DNA from: Saturnia japonica
Taxonomy: Eukaryota > Arthropoda > Insecta > Lepidoptera > Saturniidae
Length of the DNA: 64,000 nt
Assembly: GCA_033032175.1 (NCBI GenBank)
Contig: JAVKPJ010000060.1
Coordinates: 16,192 to 80,191, forward strand
Direction: 5' to 3'
Shown here: positions 19,015 through 29,498 of the stretch, in pieces
Numbering within the stretch: position 1 is the stretch's first letter
Layout of the letters: each line of letters begins with the position of its first letter
Made by a program: the position numbers and the translations under genes
Notes under the pieces: model-generated
What the model saw: only the letters and a program-made list of their open reading frames with translations
Database searches by the model: none
Told to the model about the DNA's origin: nothing

Positions 19015-21092
19015 CTATAAGGGTCTTGGCGCTGGCGGTTGCGCCCTCTCCTTCTTTTCAGGAGGCCTGCATTTTTTACCCCCCATGTAGTGCTCAGTCG
19101 GCCTCCCAGCGTCGGCACACAAGGCACAGTGCAGCTTTTCAGCTGTGCACTCTTGCGCCTTGTGGCCGAGCTGCCCACATCTAAAGCATAATGCTCCTCT
19201 ATCTGTAGTTGAAGTGCAGACTGGCCGCGTATGCCCCACGTCCAGGCACTTATAACATCGCAGAGGCCCTCCATCTAGAAGCCGGACGCGTGCCGAACTC
19301 CACCCAACTAGAAATCGCTTGGCTTCCACTAGCGCCCTGGCAGCGGCGACAGGGAGCGACAGGTGGATTGCTCCACTGCCCCTCCCATAGGGGCGTATAT
19401 CCCCTGCCCTGATAAGGACTGGATCACAGCCGCCTTTTGCCGCCGCTGCCACGACGACTTCCTCCTTCGAAACTGAATCGTCCAACCCAACGATCCGGAC
19501 GTCAGCTCTCTTCATTGGCCTTGTTACACTGGCCACGTCTCCTAAAACCTGTTGGATCTTCTGAGCCAATCCGTCCGCCTGCTCTGAGCCCCTGGCACCT
19601 GGGATCTCCACGATTCTGGACCCCGTGGCAGTGTGCCGGAGCGCCAGATCCTTAATACCAAGATCCGACAGTGGGACTTGATCTCGCACCCTTGTGAAGA
19701 CCTGACTGTACGTCAGCCCCCCCGAAATTGCCTCAGGCCGCAGCGTGATAAGCACAGCGGCTGAGCTCGGCGCCGAGGGGAGCTTTCTCCTAGACTTAGT
19801 CCCAGGCTCTCGATGAGGAGCAAGAGCCGGTCTTACGGTAACAATAGGAGCCACAGAGGAGAGCTTCTTCTTCTTCTTACCCTTACGGCGTCGGACCACA
19901 GTGGACCATCCTTCTGCGTCCTGTGCACTAGTTGGAGCTGGGACAGAAGCCGCAAGCTGAGCTATTCTCAGGGACTCCTGGGAACATTCAGGTACAGTCA
20001 AGCCCTTAGATTTTTGGCGCACAGCACTGACGGGTGCAGCCCCAGCCAGACCAGAATCCATGGAACACCTGTCAGTCGCTAGAGGGGGACGAACCACCTT
20101 GGCAGGCAGAAGACGATCTTCCAAGGCCTCAATGCGGGCGGAAACGACCCCCCCCATCGAGACCCGGAGCGACCGCTCCATCCTATCCATGTGGACTCCC
20201 ATAGCATCCACCACCATTTGCACCAAGAACTCCGGAGCCTGGCCGCTTTCCAGCACTACTTGTGACGACGGCGGCACAGGAGGAGGAGGAACCTCCACCC
20301 GACTGCGCAACGAGGAGAGCTCCGCCTTCAGATCATCGATCTCCCGACGGAGCCTCCCCGTCTCGCGCCGGAGGAGGAGGGTCTCCTCTGCCACCGTTCG
20401 CGTAAGAGCGGTGGCAGTCACCTCTTGGAGGATCCAGGCTGCCTCCTTCAGTTGTTTCACATAAGTACCCTTAAGGTTGCCAGATTTTTTGGCAACCTTA
20501 AGGATCTCATCCGTCTTCTCTTTGGCGAGGGCTCTCAAACTGTCCGGGTCGAGAAGCTCGATCCCGTCGAGAACCCCCACATCTGCGACACCAATCGCCT
20601 CTTCGGTGCAAGCCAGGTTAGAAGCAGGACAATTGGCCCCGCCTACCTCACCTACTACTGCCGTACGTGGCACCCCAGCAGAGGAGCCCAGGTTACGGGC
20701 TTTACCCCTCTGGGCCGTCGTTACCTTGCTAGGGGCCACCCCGTCCGCGCCAACTTTGTCGCCATGCGACCGTTTCTTGCCTACAACAGCAGACACCGTC
20801 AGAGAGCTATTAGAGCCGTCACCCCAATGCTGGACCGAAAATTGGTCAAGCATAGGATTGCGCTCTAAGACCACAACAGCTCCATCACTCGTCCGTTTAT
20901 CCGTAGCCAAAGTCATCGTATGTGCAGAATCAGTTGTCCTATCACTAGCCAAAGTCGTTTTTACGTTTTCCCGATCGCGCAAAATTTTGCCCCCCCAGAC
21001 ACGGTGGGGCAGCCCGAGCTATGCTCGGGGAGGGATTGTCCCTTTCGGGTACCCTCCTGGGGTAGTGTGTTCTTTAATTTTGCAGAATCCAT
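19015..21092 (-). pseudogene. ORF1 (Gag) of B3, frameshift in a G-run
   Basis: ATG at 21092 (MDSAKLKN). The frame breaks about 30 codons in, where the sense G-run before CAAAATTTTG has 7 G, while B1, B2, C1 and B4 have 8. The remaining frame (to 19015) is intact: KSGNLKGTYVKQLK, coiled coil (RRETGRLRREIDDLKAEL), basic RRKGKKKKK, and three knuckles (CYKCLDVGHTRPVC; CFRCGQLGHKAQEC; CALC...H...C). It is clearly diverged from B1/B2. The break could be a sequencing error in a homopolymer. Confidence 0.82.
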
Positions 21093-21327
21093 CATGTCGT
21101 TAACGTCGTCAGTTTGCGGTACGCCTGCCGGGACCGGTATAAAAGCTACCGATCCCGCCAGCCGCTGTCCGGAACTGGGCCCTTGGGGCTCAGATTGAGC
21201 CCTCATCGGCCCCAGCCCGGTACTGGGTGCGCCGCGCACATGCCACACCCAGGAGCTTTTAATGGCCCTCCAGCCAATACCCCTCCACAGTCCCCTCTGA
21301 TAATCAGAGGGATACCGGGAGGAGTTT

Positions 21328-21403
21328 GTCAGGTATCAGCCGCCGACCAGACTGGTCGACGTTGCCCGGGGTGCACCACGAGGAGGTTCCTGACACGCAC
21401 CCC
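21328..21403 (-). ncRNA. HDV-like ribozyme at B3 5' end
   Basis: All helices as in B2. The predicted 5' G is 21403, inside a short duplicated GGGGTGCGTG. Confidence 0.85.
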
Positions 21404-21415
21404 CACGCACCCCAA

Positions 21416-21455
21416 CCTAACCTAACCTAACCTAACCTAACCTAACCTAACCTAA

Positions 21456-21457
<2 letters not shown>
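21416..21457. repeat. Telomeric repeat (CCTAA)8CC
   Basis: Perfect units between B3 and A2. Confidence 0.97.
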
Positions 21458-21492
<35 letters not shown>

Positions 21493-22358
21493 CAGTTTGG
21501 GAAAACCCATCATGGGTACCAGCCCGCCGCGGAGGACAGCAGACTGGTTATGTGGGACTGTACCCACTAAAAACCCAAACATCGCCTCCGGAGCGCTTAG
21601 CGTCGGGAGCACAGGAATCGCTTGCGCATTACTTCTGTGCCCACCGACAAGCGCTGCCCCCCCGAAGAGAGGCTCTCCCCACTGGGACGCCCATCACCGA
21701 CCGCAGCCCCAGCCTCCGTTCAATTTTTTCACGAGGTTTTATTCCTCGGTGATTTTTTAAGGAGGTTTTCTTCCTCCGGGTTCAGGCCCACACGTCCACC
21801 AGAACCCGACGCCTGGTGATTTTTTAACGAGGTTGTCTTCCTCGGTGATTTTTTAACGAGGTTTTCTTCCTCCAGGCTCCGGCCCCGCAGGACCAGAACC
21901 CCGCCCTTGTGATTTTTTAAAGAGGTTGTCTTCCTCTCAATTTTTTAGCGAGGTTTTCTTCCTCACGGTCGCAGAGGACAGGGAGAGCGGCACAACGAAA
22001 CACCGACACGCCTCTTCCCCTGCGACCCCACCGCGTCCGCCATCTTTTAGCGACGGTGGCGACCCCGTCGAGGCCGCGGAAGTTAGGGTGAGCGGCACAA
22101 CGAAACACCGACACACCTCTCCCGCCGCGGCCTGTCTCCTTCAGCCGCGGTGCCTCCCATACGACACCGCGGCTCGCCTCAGCGGCGGTGGCGCCCATAC
22201 ACCACCGCAACCTACCGTTGGCCGCTTCGTCTGGGCACTTATGCCCAAAGCCCTGACTAGCAGCCTCGCCTGTGGGTTCCTCTTGGCTTCACCGTGGGGG
22301 ACCAAGCCACGGTTACTAAGCCCCCCCGCCACGACAAGGCGGGAACCCTCCGGGGGGG
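21458..22358 (-). mobile_element. Family A non-coding element, copy A2
   Basis: Tail 21458-21492, 3' fold 21495-21580, then the same six hairpins and body as A1, ending at the same 5' point (C-run, then AACCTAACC). Shorter T spacers between hairpins than A1 (6 against up to 18 T) are the main difference. Confidence 0.88.
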
Positions 22359-22360
22359 AA

Positions 22361-22367
22361 CCTAACC
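22361..22367. repeat. Telomeric repeat CCTAACC
   Basis: Single unit plus CC between A2 and the next tail. Confidence 0.9.
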
Positions 22368-23135
22368 TTTTTTTTTTTTTTTTTTTTTTTTTTTACATGG
22401 GGAAATCCTACATTGGATACACCTCCCGCCGTCGGGGGACAGCGAGAGGGTTATGCCGGACTCTTACCGGCTAAAACCCCATGGCCGCATCAGCACGTAT
22501 GTGAACATGATCACGGGATTCGCGCTAGCATTCTCCGCGACCCTGTCCACGCGCTTGGGTCACCCGTAGATGGTCCAACTGGGGACCCCCGTCTCGGAGA
22601 GAGACAGCCTCTCTCCATGCTTCTCCTAGAAGCAGCGGCAACCCGTGCTTCTCCTTCACGGGTCCTCCTATAAATGGTCACAGACGCCCCCGCGTCTATA
22701 ACCAGGAGGGTATAGATAAATTAAGGAGGCATTTGGTGAAACTGACCTCCACCTCTCCTTCTACGCCTTATTCCACCACGACGTATTGTAGGTGCTTCGG
22801 AGTCCCTCTCTCTATCTCTCTCCGACCAATCCCGCCAGCCGTTTTCCGGAACTGGGCCCTTGGGACTCAACTTGAGCCCTCATCGGCCCCAACCCGGTAC
22901 TGAGTGCGCTGCTCACACGCCACACCCAGGAGTGTTTATCGGCTCTCAGCCTAGATCCGTAGTGTTCAGCGAGACAGGGTCACCTCGAGAAGGATGTGGC
23001 TCTTCACCACGCACTACGGTCTTGAGGTGGCAGGCTAAGGCTCTCTCCGAAAGGAAACAGCTGTATTGCGCCTGTGGGGCCCCCCCTGCAGATCAGAGAT
23101 ACAAGTACCCCATCACGCCTGCTCGACCCCACCCC
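22368..23135 (-). mobile_element. Mosaic unit: C-type 3' UTR joined to D1-type 5' UTR
   Basis: Tail 22368-22394 and C-type 3' fold 22396-22483 with C-type 3' UTR to about 22823. From there to 23135 it matches the 5' UTR of D1 (39208-39519) nearly base for base. No coding sequence remains. Because the match with the 39 kb region continues rightward through the next two insertions, the join is better explained by recombination or a segmental duplication than by an internal deletion. Confidence 0.75.
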
Positions 23136-23137
23136 AA

Positions 23138-23149
23138 CCTAACCTAACC
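23138..23149. repeat. Telomeric repeat CCTAACCTAACC
   Basis: Between the mosaic unit and a short B fragment. Confidence 0.93.
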
Positions 23150-23325
23150 TTTTTTTTTTTTTTTTTTTTTTTTTAACGTGGAGAAACCCGTCATGGGTAC
23201 ACACCCGCCCGGGGGGACGAGTGGTTATGTGAGACTCCTACTCACTAAAACTCCACGGTTTACCATCGGCCGCCATGGCGGGACGCCGCGGGCAATGCGG
23301 TTGCAATCTGCCGCGTCGCCCCGGC
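23150..23325 (-). mobile_element. Short 5'-truncated B-type insertion (about 176 bp)
   Basis: Tail 23150-23174, complete 3' fold 23177-23257 and about 70 nt more, then CCTAACC (23328-23334). It is the shortest insertion seen and consists of little more than the 3' fold and the next stem. The same fragment recurs at 39534-39709 inside the duplicated segment. Confidence 0.85.
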
Positions 23326-23334
23326 AACCTAACC

Positions 23335-24357
23335 TTTTTTTTTTTTTTTTTGTTGACGTGGAGTGGAAAACCCGTCATGGGTACACACTCGCCCGGGGGA
23401 ACGAGTGGTTATGTGAGACTCCTACTCACTAAAAAACTCCACGGTGCACCGTCCGCCGCCATGCTGGGGCGACGCGGGTACTGCGCTGGCATCCAGCCGC
23501 GCCGCCCCGGCGGCAAGGCCCGGAAGGGCCGCCCGCTGACGGAGACAGCCTGGTGACAAACTGTCTCCCCGTCCGCCAAACCAGTGCAATGGGAAGATAG
23601 GCCCCCCGACCCATCTCCCTTGGTTCGGCCTGGCAGGAGAAGGAGGCGGATGAACCACCACCTGTCCCCCACCCACCCGTCGTTGGGTTTTTTATAGAGG
23701 TTTTCTCCTCTGTCCCTGCCATAATGTTTGGCATATGGCGGGGGTAAGGGGCGAATGAACGCACCCCACCCCGCTAGCCGGCCATGATTTTTTACCGAGG
23801 TTTTCTCCTCTGCCGTCCTGTAACGGCAGGAGAAGGAGGCGAATGAACGCACCCCCTCCCCCACCAGTCCGTCGTTGGTTTTTTATAGAGGTTTCCTCCT
23901 CTGCCGTCATTAAGCTCCCGTCCGTCCTTGTCAAGTCCGTCTTTGATTTTTTAACGAGGTGCTCATCCTCAACCGTCCGGTTATTTTTTTAAGTGGTTTT
24001 CCTTCCACTGTCCGTCCTTGATTTTTTATACTGGTGGTTTTCTCCACCTCCGTCCAGTATTTTTTTAAGGTGGTTGTCTTCCACCGTCCGTCCGTGATTT
24101 TTTAAAGGGTGGTTTACTCCACCCACGTCCGTCCAAGGTTTTTTAAGGTGGTTTACTCCACCGCCGTCAGCGAATTTTTTAAAGAGGTTGTATCCTCTCA
24201 ATTTTTTAAGGAGGTTTTCTTCCTCCTCCGCCGTCAACGACGAGTCCGTCCGTAGTGGACGAGCCGAAGCAGGTCGCTCTTGCCCCATCCCTTGTCTCCT
24301 CTGATGAGCAGAGGGGTACAGGGGAGAGAACGCCGTCGGTCTGGTATTAGCCGTCGG
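23335..24357 (-). mobile_element. Family N non-coding element, copy N1 (5' end lost)
   Basis: Tail 23335-23351, S/B-type 3' fold (P1 arms 23357-23363 and 23437-23443, with TGG inserted after P1), S-like 3' UTR hairpins, an eleven-hairpin array 23696-24226, then leader sequence similar to B. At 24358 it runs without repeat or tail into ORF2 of C2, cutting off its ribozyme; only the P2' part (GTCTGG, 24338-24343) remains. N2 shows the complete form. Confidence 0.8.
23696..24226 (-). repeat. Array of eleven covarying small hairpins in N1
   Basis: Stems in + strand text, in order: AGAGG/CCTCT (23696), GAGG/CCTC (23797), AGAGG/CCTCT (23887), GAGG/CCTC (23956), AGTGG/CCACT (23992), GGTGG/CCACC (24033), GGTGG/CCACC (24069), GGGTGG/CCACCC (24107), GGTGG/CCACC (24147), AGAGG/CCTCT (24183), GGAGG/CCTCC (24210). 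Loops are 6-8 nt, mostly TTTTCT(T), TTGTCTT or TTTACT, with T-rich spacers. The inner pair switches A-T to T-A together in five units. N2 repeats the array at about 40078-40610. Confidence 0.75.
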
Positions 24358-27118
24358 CGTGAACCATGAGTTCTATCCACCCATTCCCTGAACACTGGGC
24401 GAACTGCCTGAATGATTTCAAGGCCAGCACTTGGTGATGACAAGGATTCCCACCATAAACGCAGAACGACTTGTCGTAGGCGGACCCTCTGCATTTCCTT
24501 TGCCCTTATCGTAACGCGCTCCCTTGCATCAAACCTTTCAATACGCCAGGAGTACAAATCTGCGTGAGAGCGAGCAACCAAGTCCCATGGCGGGGAGTTC
24601 GCCAGTAGGCATGACGCATCGTACGAAACCGTACGATATCCGCGGATCACCCTGATCGCCATTAACCGCTGCAGCTTGCGCAAAATGCAGCACTACGTGG
24701 TGTCAAGGCTTCGTGCCACACTGGGGCTCCATAAAGAGCCATGGACTGCACAACCCTCATGTACAGGGTACGACAACTGGAGCCGGCTCCACCAAGGTTT
24801 GGTAAAAGACTAGAAAGCGCAAACGCACTACGCATAACCTTGGGAGCCAGTTGGCGAAAGTGTTCATCAAACACCCAACGACTGTCCAAAACGAGGCCAA
24901 GATACTTCAATTTGGAGCCCACATTTATGCGGACTCCACTAACAGTAATGTGCGTGTCGGAAGGCGGAGCTCTACGGGGGCCATGAATACAAATAGCCTC
25001 TGTCTTATTGAGGGCCACCTCAAGTCCGAGCATCCGAATCCTCCCAACCACCTGAGCCACACTCGCTGTAGCTAAACGGACTGCATCCCGAACGGTACTG
25101 CCCCGCGCTGTGACAAGCGTGTCATCCGCGTAACAGGTTACAGAGGCACCTGGCAGAAAAGAACCCCGCAACACCCAATCGTACCCAATGTTCCACAGGA
25201 GCGGGCCAAGAACTGACCCCTGTGGAACACCGCACGATATTACTCTGTGATGGTCACGCGCATCTTGCCCGACGCATGTGACATGCCTTCCTTCCAGGTA
25301 TGACCGAACCAAACGACATAAGTATAGAGGCACCCCATGATACCGCAACGCCGAATGTATACATTCCCAGGGGAGGCTGTTAAAAGCGTTGGCAATGTCT
25401 AATGACACCGCCAACAGCACTCCACCCTGAGACACAGCTTCATCCGAGAGGAACTTAACGCGAAGGATCGCATCGATGGTAGAGCGACCCTCTCGGAAGC
25501 CAAACTGCACCGCTGAAATGTCGGGTCCTATCCTGGCCAGATGTTGAACCAGGCGCCTGGCGACAACACGCTCGAGAAGTTTACCCACTTCATCCAGCAG
25601 GACAATTGGGCGATACGCAGCTGGCGAGTCCACAGGCCTTCCTTCCTTCCGCAATAGGACCAGGCGACCCACCTTCCACTGTGGGGGAAAATGTCCCGAC
25701 TCCAAACAGGCATTGAATAAACGTATGAGTCTCCCCCCCAGCGCCTCCATAACAAGAATCCAGGCCGGCCTGGGACACCATCAGGCCCCGGAGCAGTGCA
25801 TTTTGCACGAAGCCGTCTAACAGCTACTTCCAATTCAACCTCAGTAATAGCAGGCACCTCATCACTACCCCCATATCCAGGCATAAGGGCCGAAGCCCGA
25901 AAAGGAGGAGTGAACTCCTCTCTCTGCGGAAACAATGTAGACATTATGTCATCGAGCAATCGCGGCTCCAGACTCTGCGTGACCGGGGGGGGAGCAGGGG
26001 CGTAAGCAGCCCAAAACCATCCGGTACGGACGTCCCCACGGGTCACCGTCCAGAGTCTCTAAAAGCTCTCTCCGCGCTTGAGATTTAGCTCGCCTAATGG
26101 AGAGCTGCAGAGCACGCTTCCTCTCTCTGTACTCTTCATATAGCTGGGCCTCAACACTCAAATCCCGTTCCCGACGAAGTCTACGATGCCTAGCATAGCG
26201 GCGCCTCGCGGCCACGCACAGTGTCCGCAAACATGCGATGTCGCGAGACCACCAGTAAACATGCCGCCTAGATGGCCGAACTCTAACCCGAGGCATAGCG
26301 GCATCGCATATGCGAGTCATAGCATCCCTAAACCAACTCGCTTCCATCTCAACATTCACAGGTCCATTTGGTATGGGTAGCCAGGACTCAACTATCGAGG
26401 CCTCCACTAAAATGTCCTCATTCAAATGCTTTAGGGCCCATCTAGGGGCCGAGGTCATGTTCGCTATTGGAGCTGTAGTCACTGATGAGTAGCAGACCCC
26501 GAAACGAATGTACAGGTGATCCGAAAGGGTTTCTGAATCACCCACAACTCTCCAACCCCTAATGCGCCCCGCGACAGCAGGGGATGCGAACGTAATGTCC
26601 ACGATCGAACCTCCCTGCTGCCGCACACAAGTATTTTCTGATCCCCTGTTAATAACAGAGAGGCCAGTTGCTATTGCCCAGTTTTGTAAGACCCTACCCC
26701 GACCATCAGTAACGGGACTTCCCCACGCTGTCGATTTGGCATTAAAATCACCCGCCACCAGACAGGGTAGGGCAAATTTTGCCCTATGAATGTTGCAAGG
26801 TCACCCAGAAAAGTCTCAAACTCAGCGAGGGTCTTGTTAGGTGAGAAATAAACTCCAACAACAACTATATGCCCCCACTGAGCAGCTACGTAACCCGAAC
26901 TCTTCCTCTTAACTGTTAGGAGCGGAGTTCCTACTGACATGGAAGAGACGATGGCTACCGTACCCGACACATCACCAAACCAGTTATCCTGAGAGGGACG
27001 AAATAGGGCTCAGCAACCACCGCCACTTGTATCGACCACTCAGCATGGTCTGTATCAAAAGGTCCTGAGCCGCAGCCGAGTGATTGATGACATTCGCCTG
27101 AAGAAACTCAAAAACCAT
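24358..27118 (-). pseudogene. ORF2 of C2: endonuclease + RT, several frameshifts, C-terminus missing
   Basis: ATG at 27118 (MVFEF). Endonuclease pieces with VGVYFSPN, DFNAKSTAWG and SDHLYIRFGV; RT with APGPDGVPG, QFGFREGRST, SLDIANAFNSLP, GVPQGSVLGPLLWN and CYADDTLV. Frames change near 27000-27040, 26760, 25990-26040, 25750 and 24680. At each place that I compared, C2' differs by one base and keeps the frame (for example CAGCATGG against CAGCCATGG). The C-terminal knuckle is lost at the 24358 join. An extra in-frame codon sits before NHS. Confidence 0.85.
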
Positions 27119-27124
27119 CCTAAA

Positions 27125-29170
27125 TTAGCAGATATCTGAAACCTGCCCTCCCCTTGGCCCTTTGGCGACCTTGGGAGCAGCTACTTTAGCTGCCGACTTA
27201 CTAGCAATCCTATAAGAAGATTCACACATTTTACGTCCCAGCACGTGGTCCGCTGGCCTTTGTGCATCGGCACACACAGAGCAGTGCGGGGCAGCGGAAC
27301 AACTACTTGCCTTGTGACCCTCCCTGCCACAGCGAAAGCACTGCTCACTGCGGTTAACTTTCGCCGTACAACGCTGCTTGATATGACCAGTTTCCAGGCA
27401 TTTAAAGCACCTCGCAACCTTAGGCTGAAGCAATTTCACAGTTGCAGCAACCCAGCCTAACATTAGTTTGCGCTCCAGCGCAATCTTTTTTGCAACCGCA
27501 ACTGGGCAGCGAACCCAAACGGTGCCAGTGCCATAGGGTGCTCGCCGCACCTCACCCACCTTCACTTGTTCCACCGTGCAACACCCCTTTGTAGCTATCG
27601 CAGTCATTACCTCTTCCTTCGTAACAGAGTCATCCAAACCTGTGACCCGTAACTCAGCACTTTTTGTGGGCCTGGACACTTGCACCATGCCCTCACCGAC
27701 TGATTCCGAAAAAAATCGTCACGAGCTGACTAGCCAAACGATCAGCTTTTTCTGAGCTCGCACTGCCCGGCACCTCCAGCTTGCGGGCCCCGGAGGCCGT
27801 CTCCTTAATTTTAAGGAAGGGGATATCAAACTTAGTGACATCCACCTTATCCTTGGCTATCTTCACAATCTTTATGTAGTCTACACCGTTGTCCACCGCC
27901 TTTGGCATGAGAGTTAGAACTATTGCAGACGAGCGTGGAACAACTAATTTGACCGCATTCACAGTGACCGGTAATGCGTCCTTACGAGCTACAAGTTTCT
28001 TATTTTTTGTACCCCGTCCCACCACAGTTGACCATCCTTCCTTCTGTACAGGATCTGATAGAGAGGGAACTGACGGCAAAATAGATTCCTCCGCAGCTTG
28101 CGCTGCCATTGACTTCTTCTTCTTCTTCTTACTCCTCTTCTTTTTCCCAGCCGGAGCCAAAAGACTAGAAGGTTCTGAAGGTCGCACCTCGGGCCGCAAA
28201 GCTGTAGCCACCGCTACAGGAACCTCTATTTCCCCTGCCATCGGAGCACGCAATAGCACCGACTGTAAAGCCTCCATGTGAGACCTCATTTCTTCCGCTA
28301 CCTTCTGCATTGCACTATCTAGCATGTCAGAGGTAACCATCACTTGAGACTCCTTTCGAGACTCAATTTCACGGTCTACTTGGTGGGCCCGCTGAATGTC
28401 GATTCTAACTTCATGCAGCTCCTTACGCAGTTCCGTGATCTCCTCAGCTTGTTTAGCCTCGCTGGTTTTCAACTTTTCATATGCCTCTTGGAGTCTTTTT
28501 AACTCTTCTGAGGCAGTTCTGTCAGCCAGCGAAGCAACTCTATCAGTAATAGATGCAGCCGCCTCTTTGAGGGCACGCTGAAATGTTCCCTTTAGGTTTC
28601 GGGATTTCTTTACGACGCCGAGAATGATCTCAACGTCCTCTTGGATTCCCTTTCTTAAATCCATGACTAACTCCTCTTCAGTAGGAGGAATAATGGACCT
28701 CCTAACCAAACGGTCCCGCCTCGCTTGCGATGCTATTGCCGCCACTTCTTCCTCCGCCTTAAGGTAGAGCTCTTCTTCTCTAAGGCGAATTAGTTCTGCC
28801 TTCGCTTTCGCCAAACCCCTGTAATGGCCTGTAGTTGGGGGGCGTCCTCTACCCTTTTTCTTTATTGATGATATAGGGGTACATTGTCCTGTTGCACCGG
28901 CCCCCGCATCCGAATCTGAAGAGGATGGGAAACTTGCTGAACTCCCCTCCCCCTCAGACTGCGAACTCTAGCAAGAGGAACATCACTCCCCTCACTAGCT
29001 GTGGCCATTGCTCCTCTACTTCCGTCACTTTCATCGGAATGAACCTCCAAAGGTGTAATCGCCTTAAGACATACAGGGCGAACAGATGTAGAAGTGGCAG
29101 AACTCCCCACATCCAGATTTACCTTATCATCTCCATTTTTATGTTTTTTATTAGAATTTGAACACTTCAT
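27125..29170 (-). pseudogene. ORF1 (Gag) of C2, frameshifted
   Basis: ATG 29170 (MKCSNSNKKHKN). Contains a GRGRPPTTG motif (AT-hook-like), KSRNLKGTFQRALKEAA, a long coiled coil, a poly-basic KKKRSKKKKKKS stretch, a conserved core and three knuckles (CFKCLETGHIKQRC; CFRCGREGHKASSC; CSVC...H...C). Frameshifts near 28918 (GAGGATGG against GAGGAATGG in C2') and at a sense T7 run near 27708, the latter shared with C2'. TAA at 27125 is followed 7 nt later by the ORF2 ATG. Confidence 0.84.
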
Positions 29171-29498
29171 TTTTGTTCCCACGAGAATGGCGGAAATATA
29201 CGGTCCACCCAGGCAGTGCCCCCTGTGCCTGGGTAAGCCTAGCGTAACCCGTCAAGAGAGTCGGCCGGTTCTCTGACGGGGATTGCACTAGAGACTGAAC
29301 ATCCCATCAGCATGCATCCTCTCGCGGTGCACCGCCGCTTAGGATTCGGGGTAATTTTTTATAGAGGTTTTCTTCCTCGCAGTCCGGGCGGTTAAGCCAA
29401 GACCCTCGGTCCCATACGAAGCCGCGAGACGTGACCACGACACTCCGATGGGATTACGAGATCGACGGTTTGTCCGCCCGACGGCAGTGTGAGTACTC

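Larger units (their letters stand above)
18644..21413 (-). mobile_element. Family B Gag-only element, copy B3
   Basis: Tail 18644-18674, 3' fold 18678-18758, Gag with one frameshift, 5' UTR with ribozyme 21328-21403. No ORF2. Only CC (18642-18643) separates it from C1. The 5' junction carries about ten extra bases that repeat the ribozyme start (GGGGTGCGTG). Confidence 0.88.
24358..29498 (-). mobile_element. C2: C-family element lacking its 3' end
   Basis: ORF2 (from inside its C-terminus), ORF1 and part of a 5' UTR. There is no 3' UTR or tail at 24358 and no ribozyme at 29498, where the leader is fused to ORF2 of C3. A single small hairpin of the A/N array type lies in the leader (GAGG/CCTC near 29363-29377). 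It is nearly identical to 46470-51316 (C2'). Confidence 0.82.

Noticed and set aside
22368..23135. A new short non-autonomous element with C-type 3' end and D-type 5' end
   Set aside because: The D-type part continues into the same neighbours as at 39 kb, so the unit is more likely a recombination or assembly product than an element family.
23696..24226. CRISPR-like array
   Set aside because: Units are short hairpins with variable stems and no constant-length spacers, inside a eukaryotic retroelement.
27700..27715. Programmed frameshift at the T7 run in C-family Gag
   Set aside because: Shared only by the near-duplicates C2 and C2'; C4 lacks the run. With other homopolymer indels around, slippage or read error is a simpler explanation.
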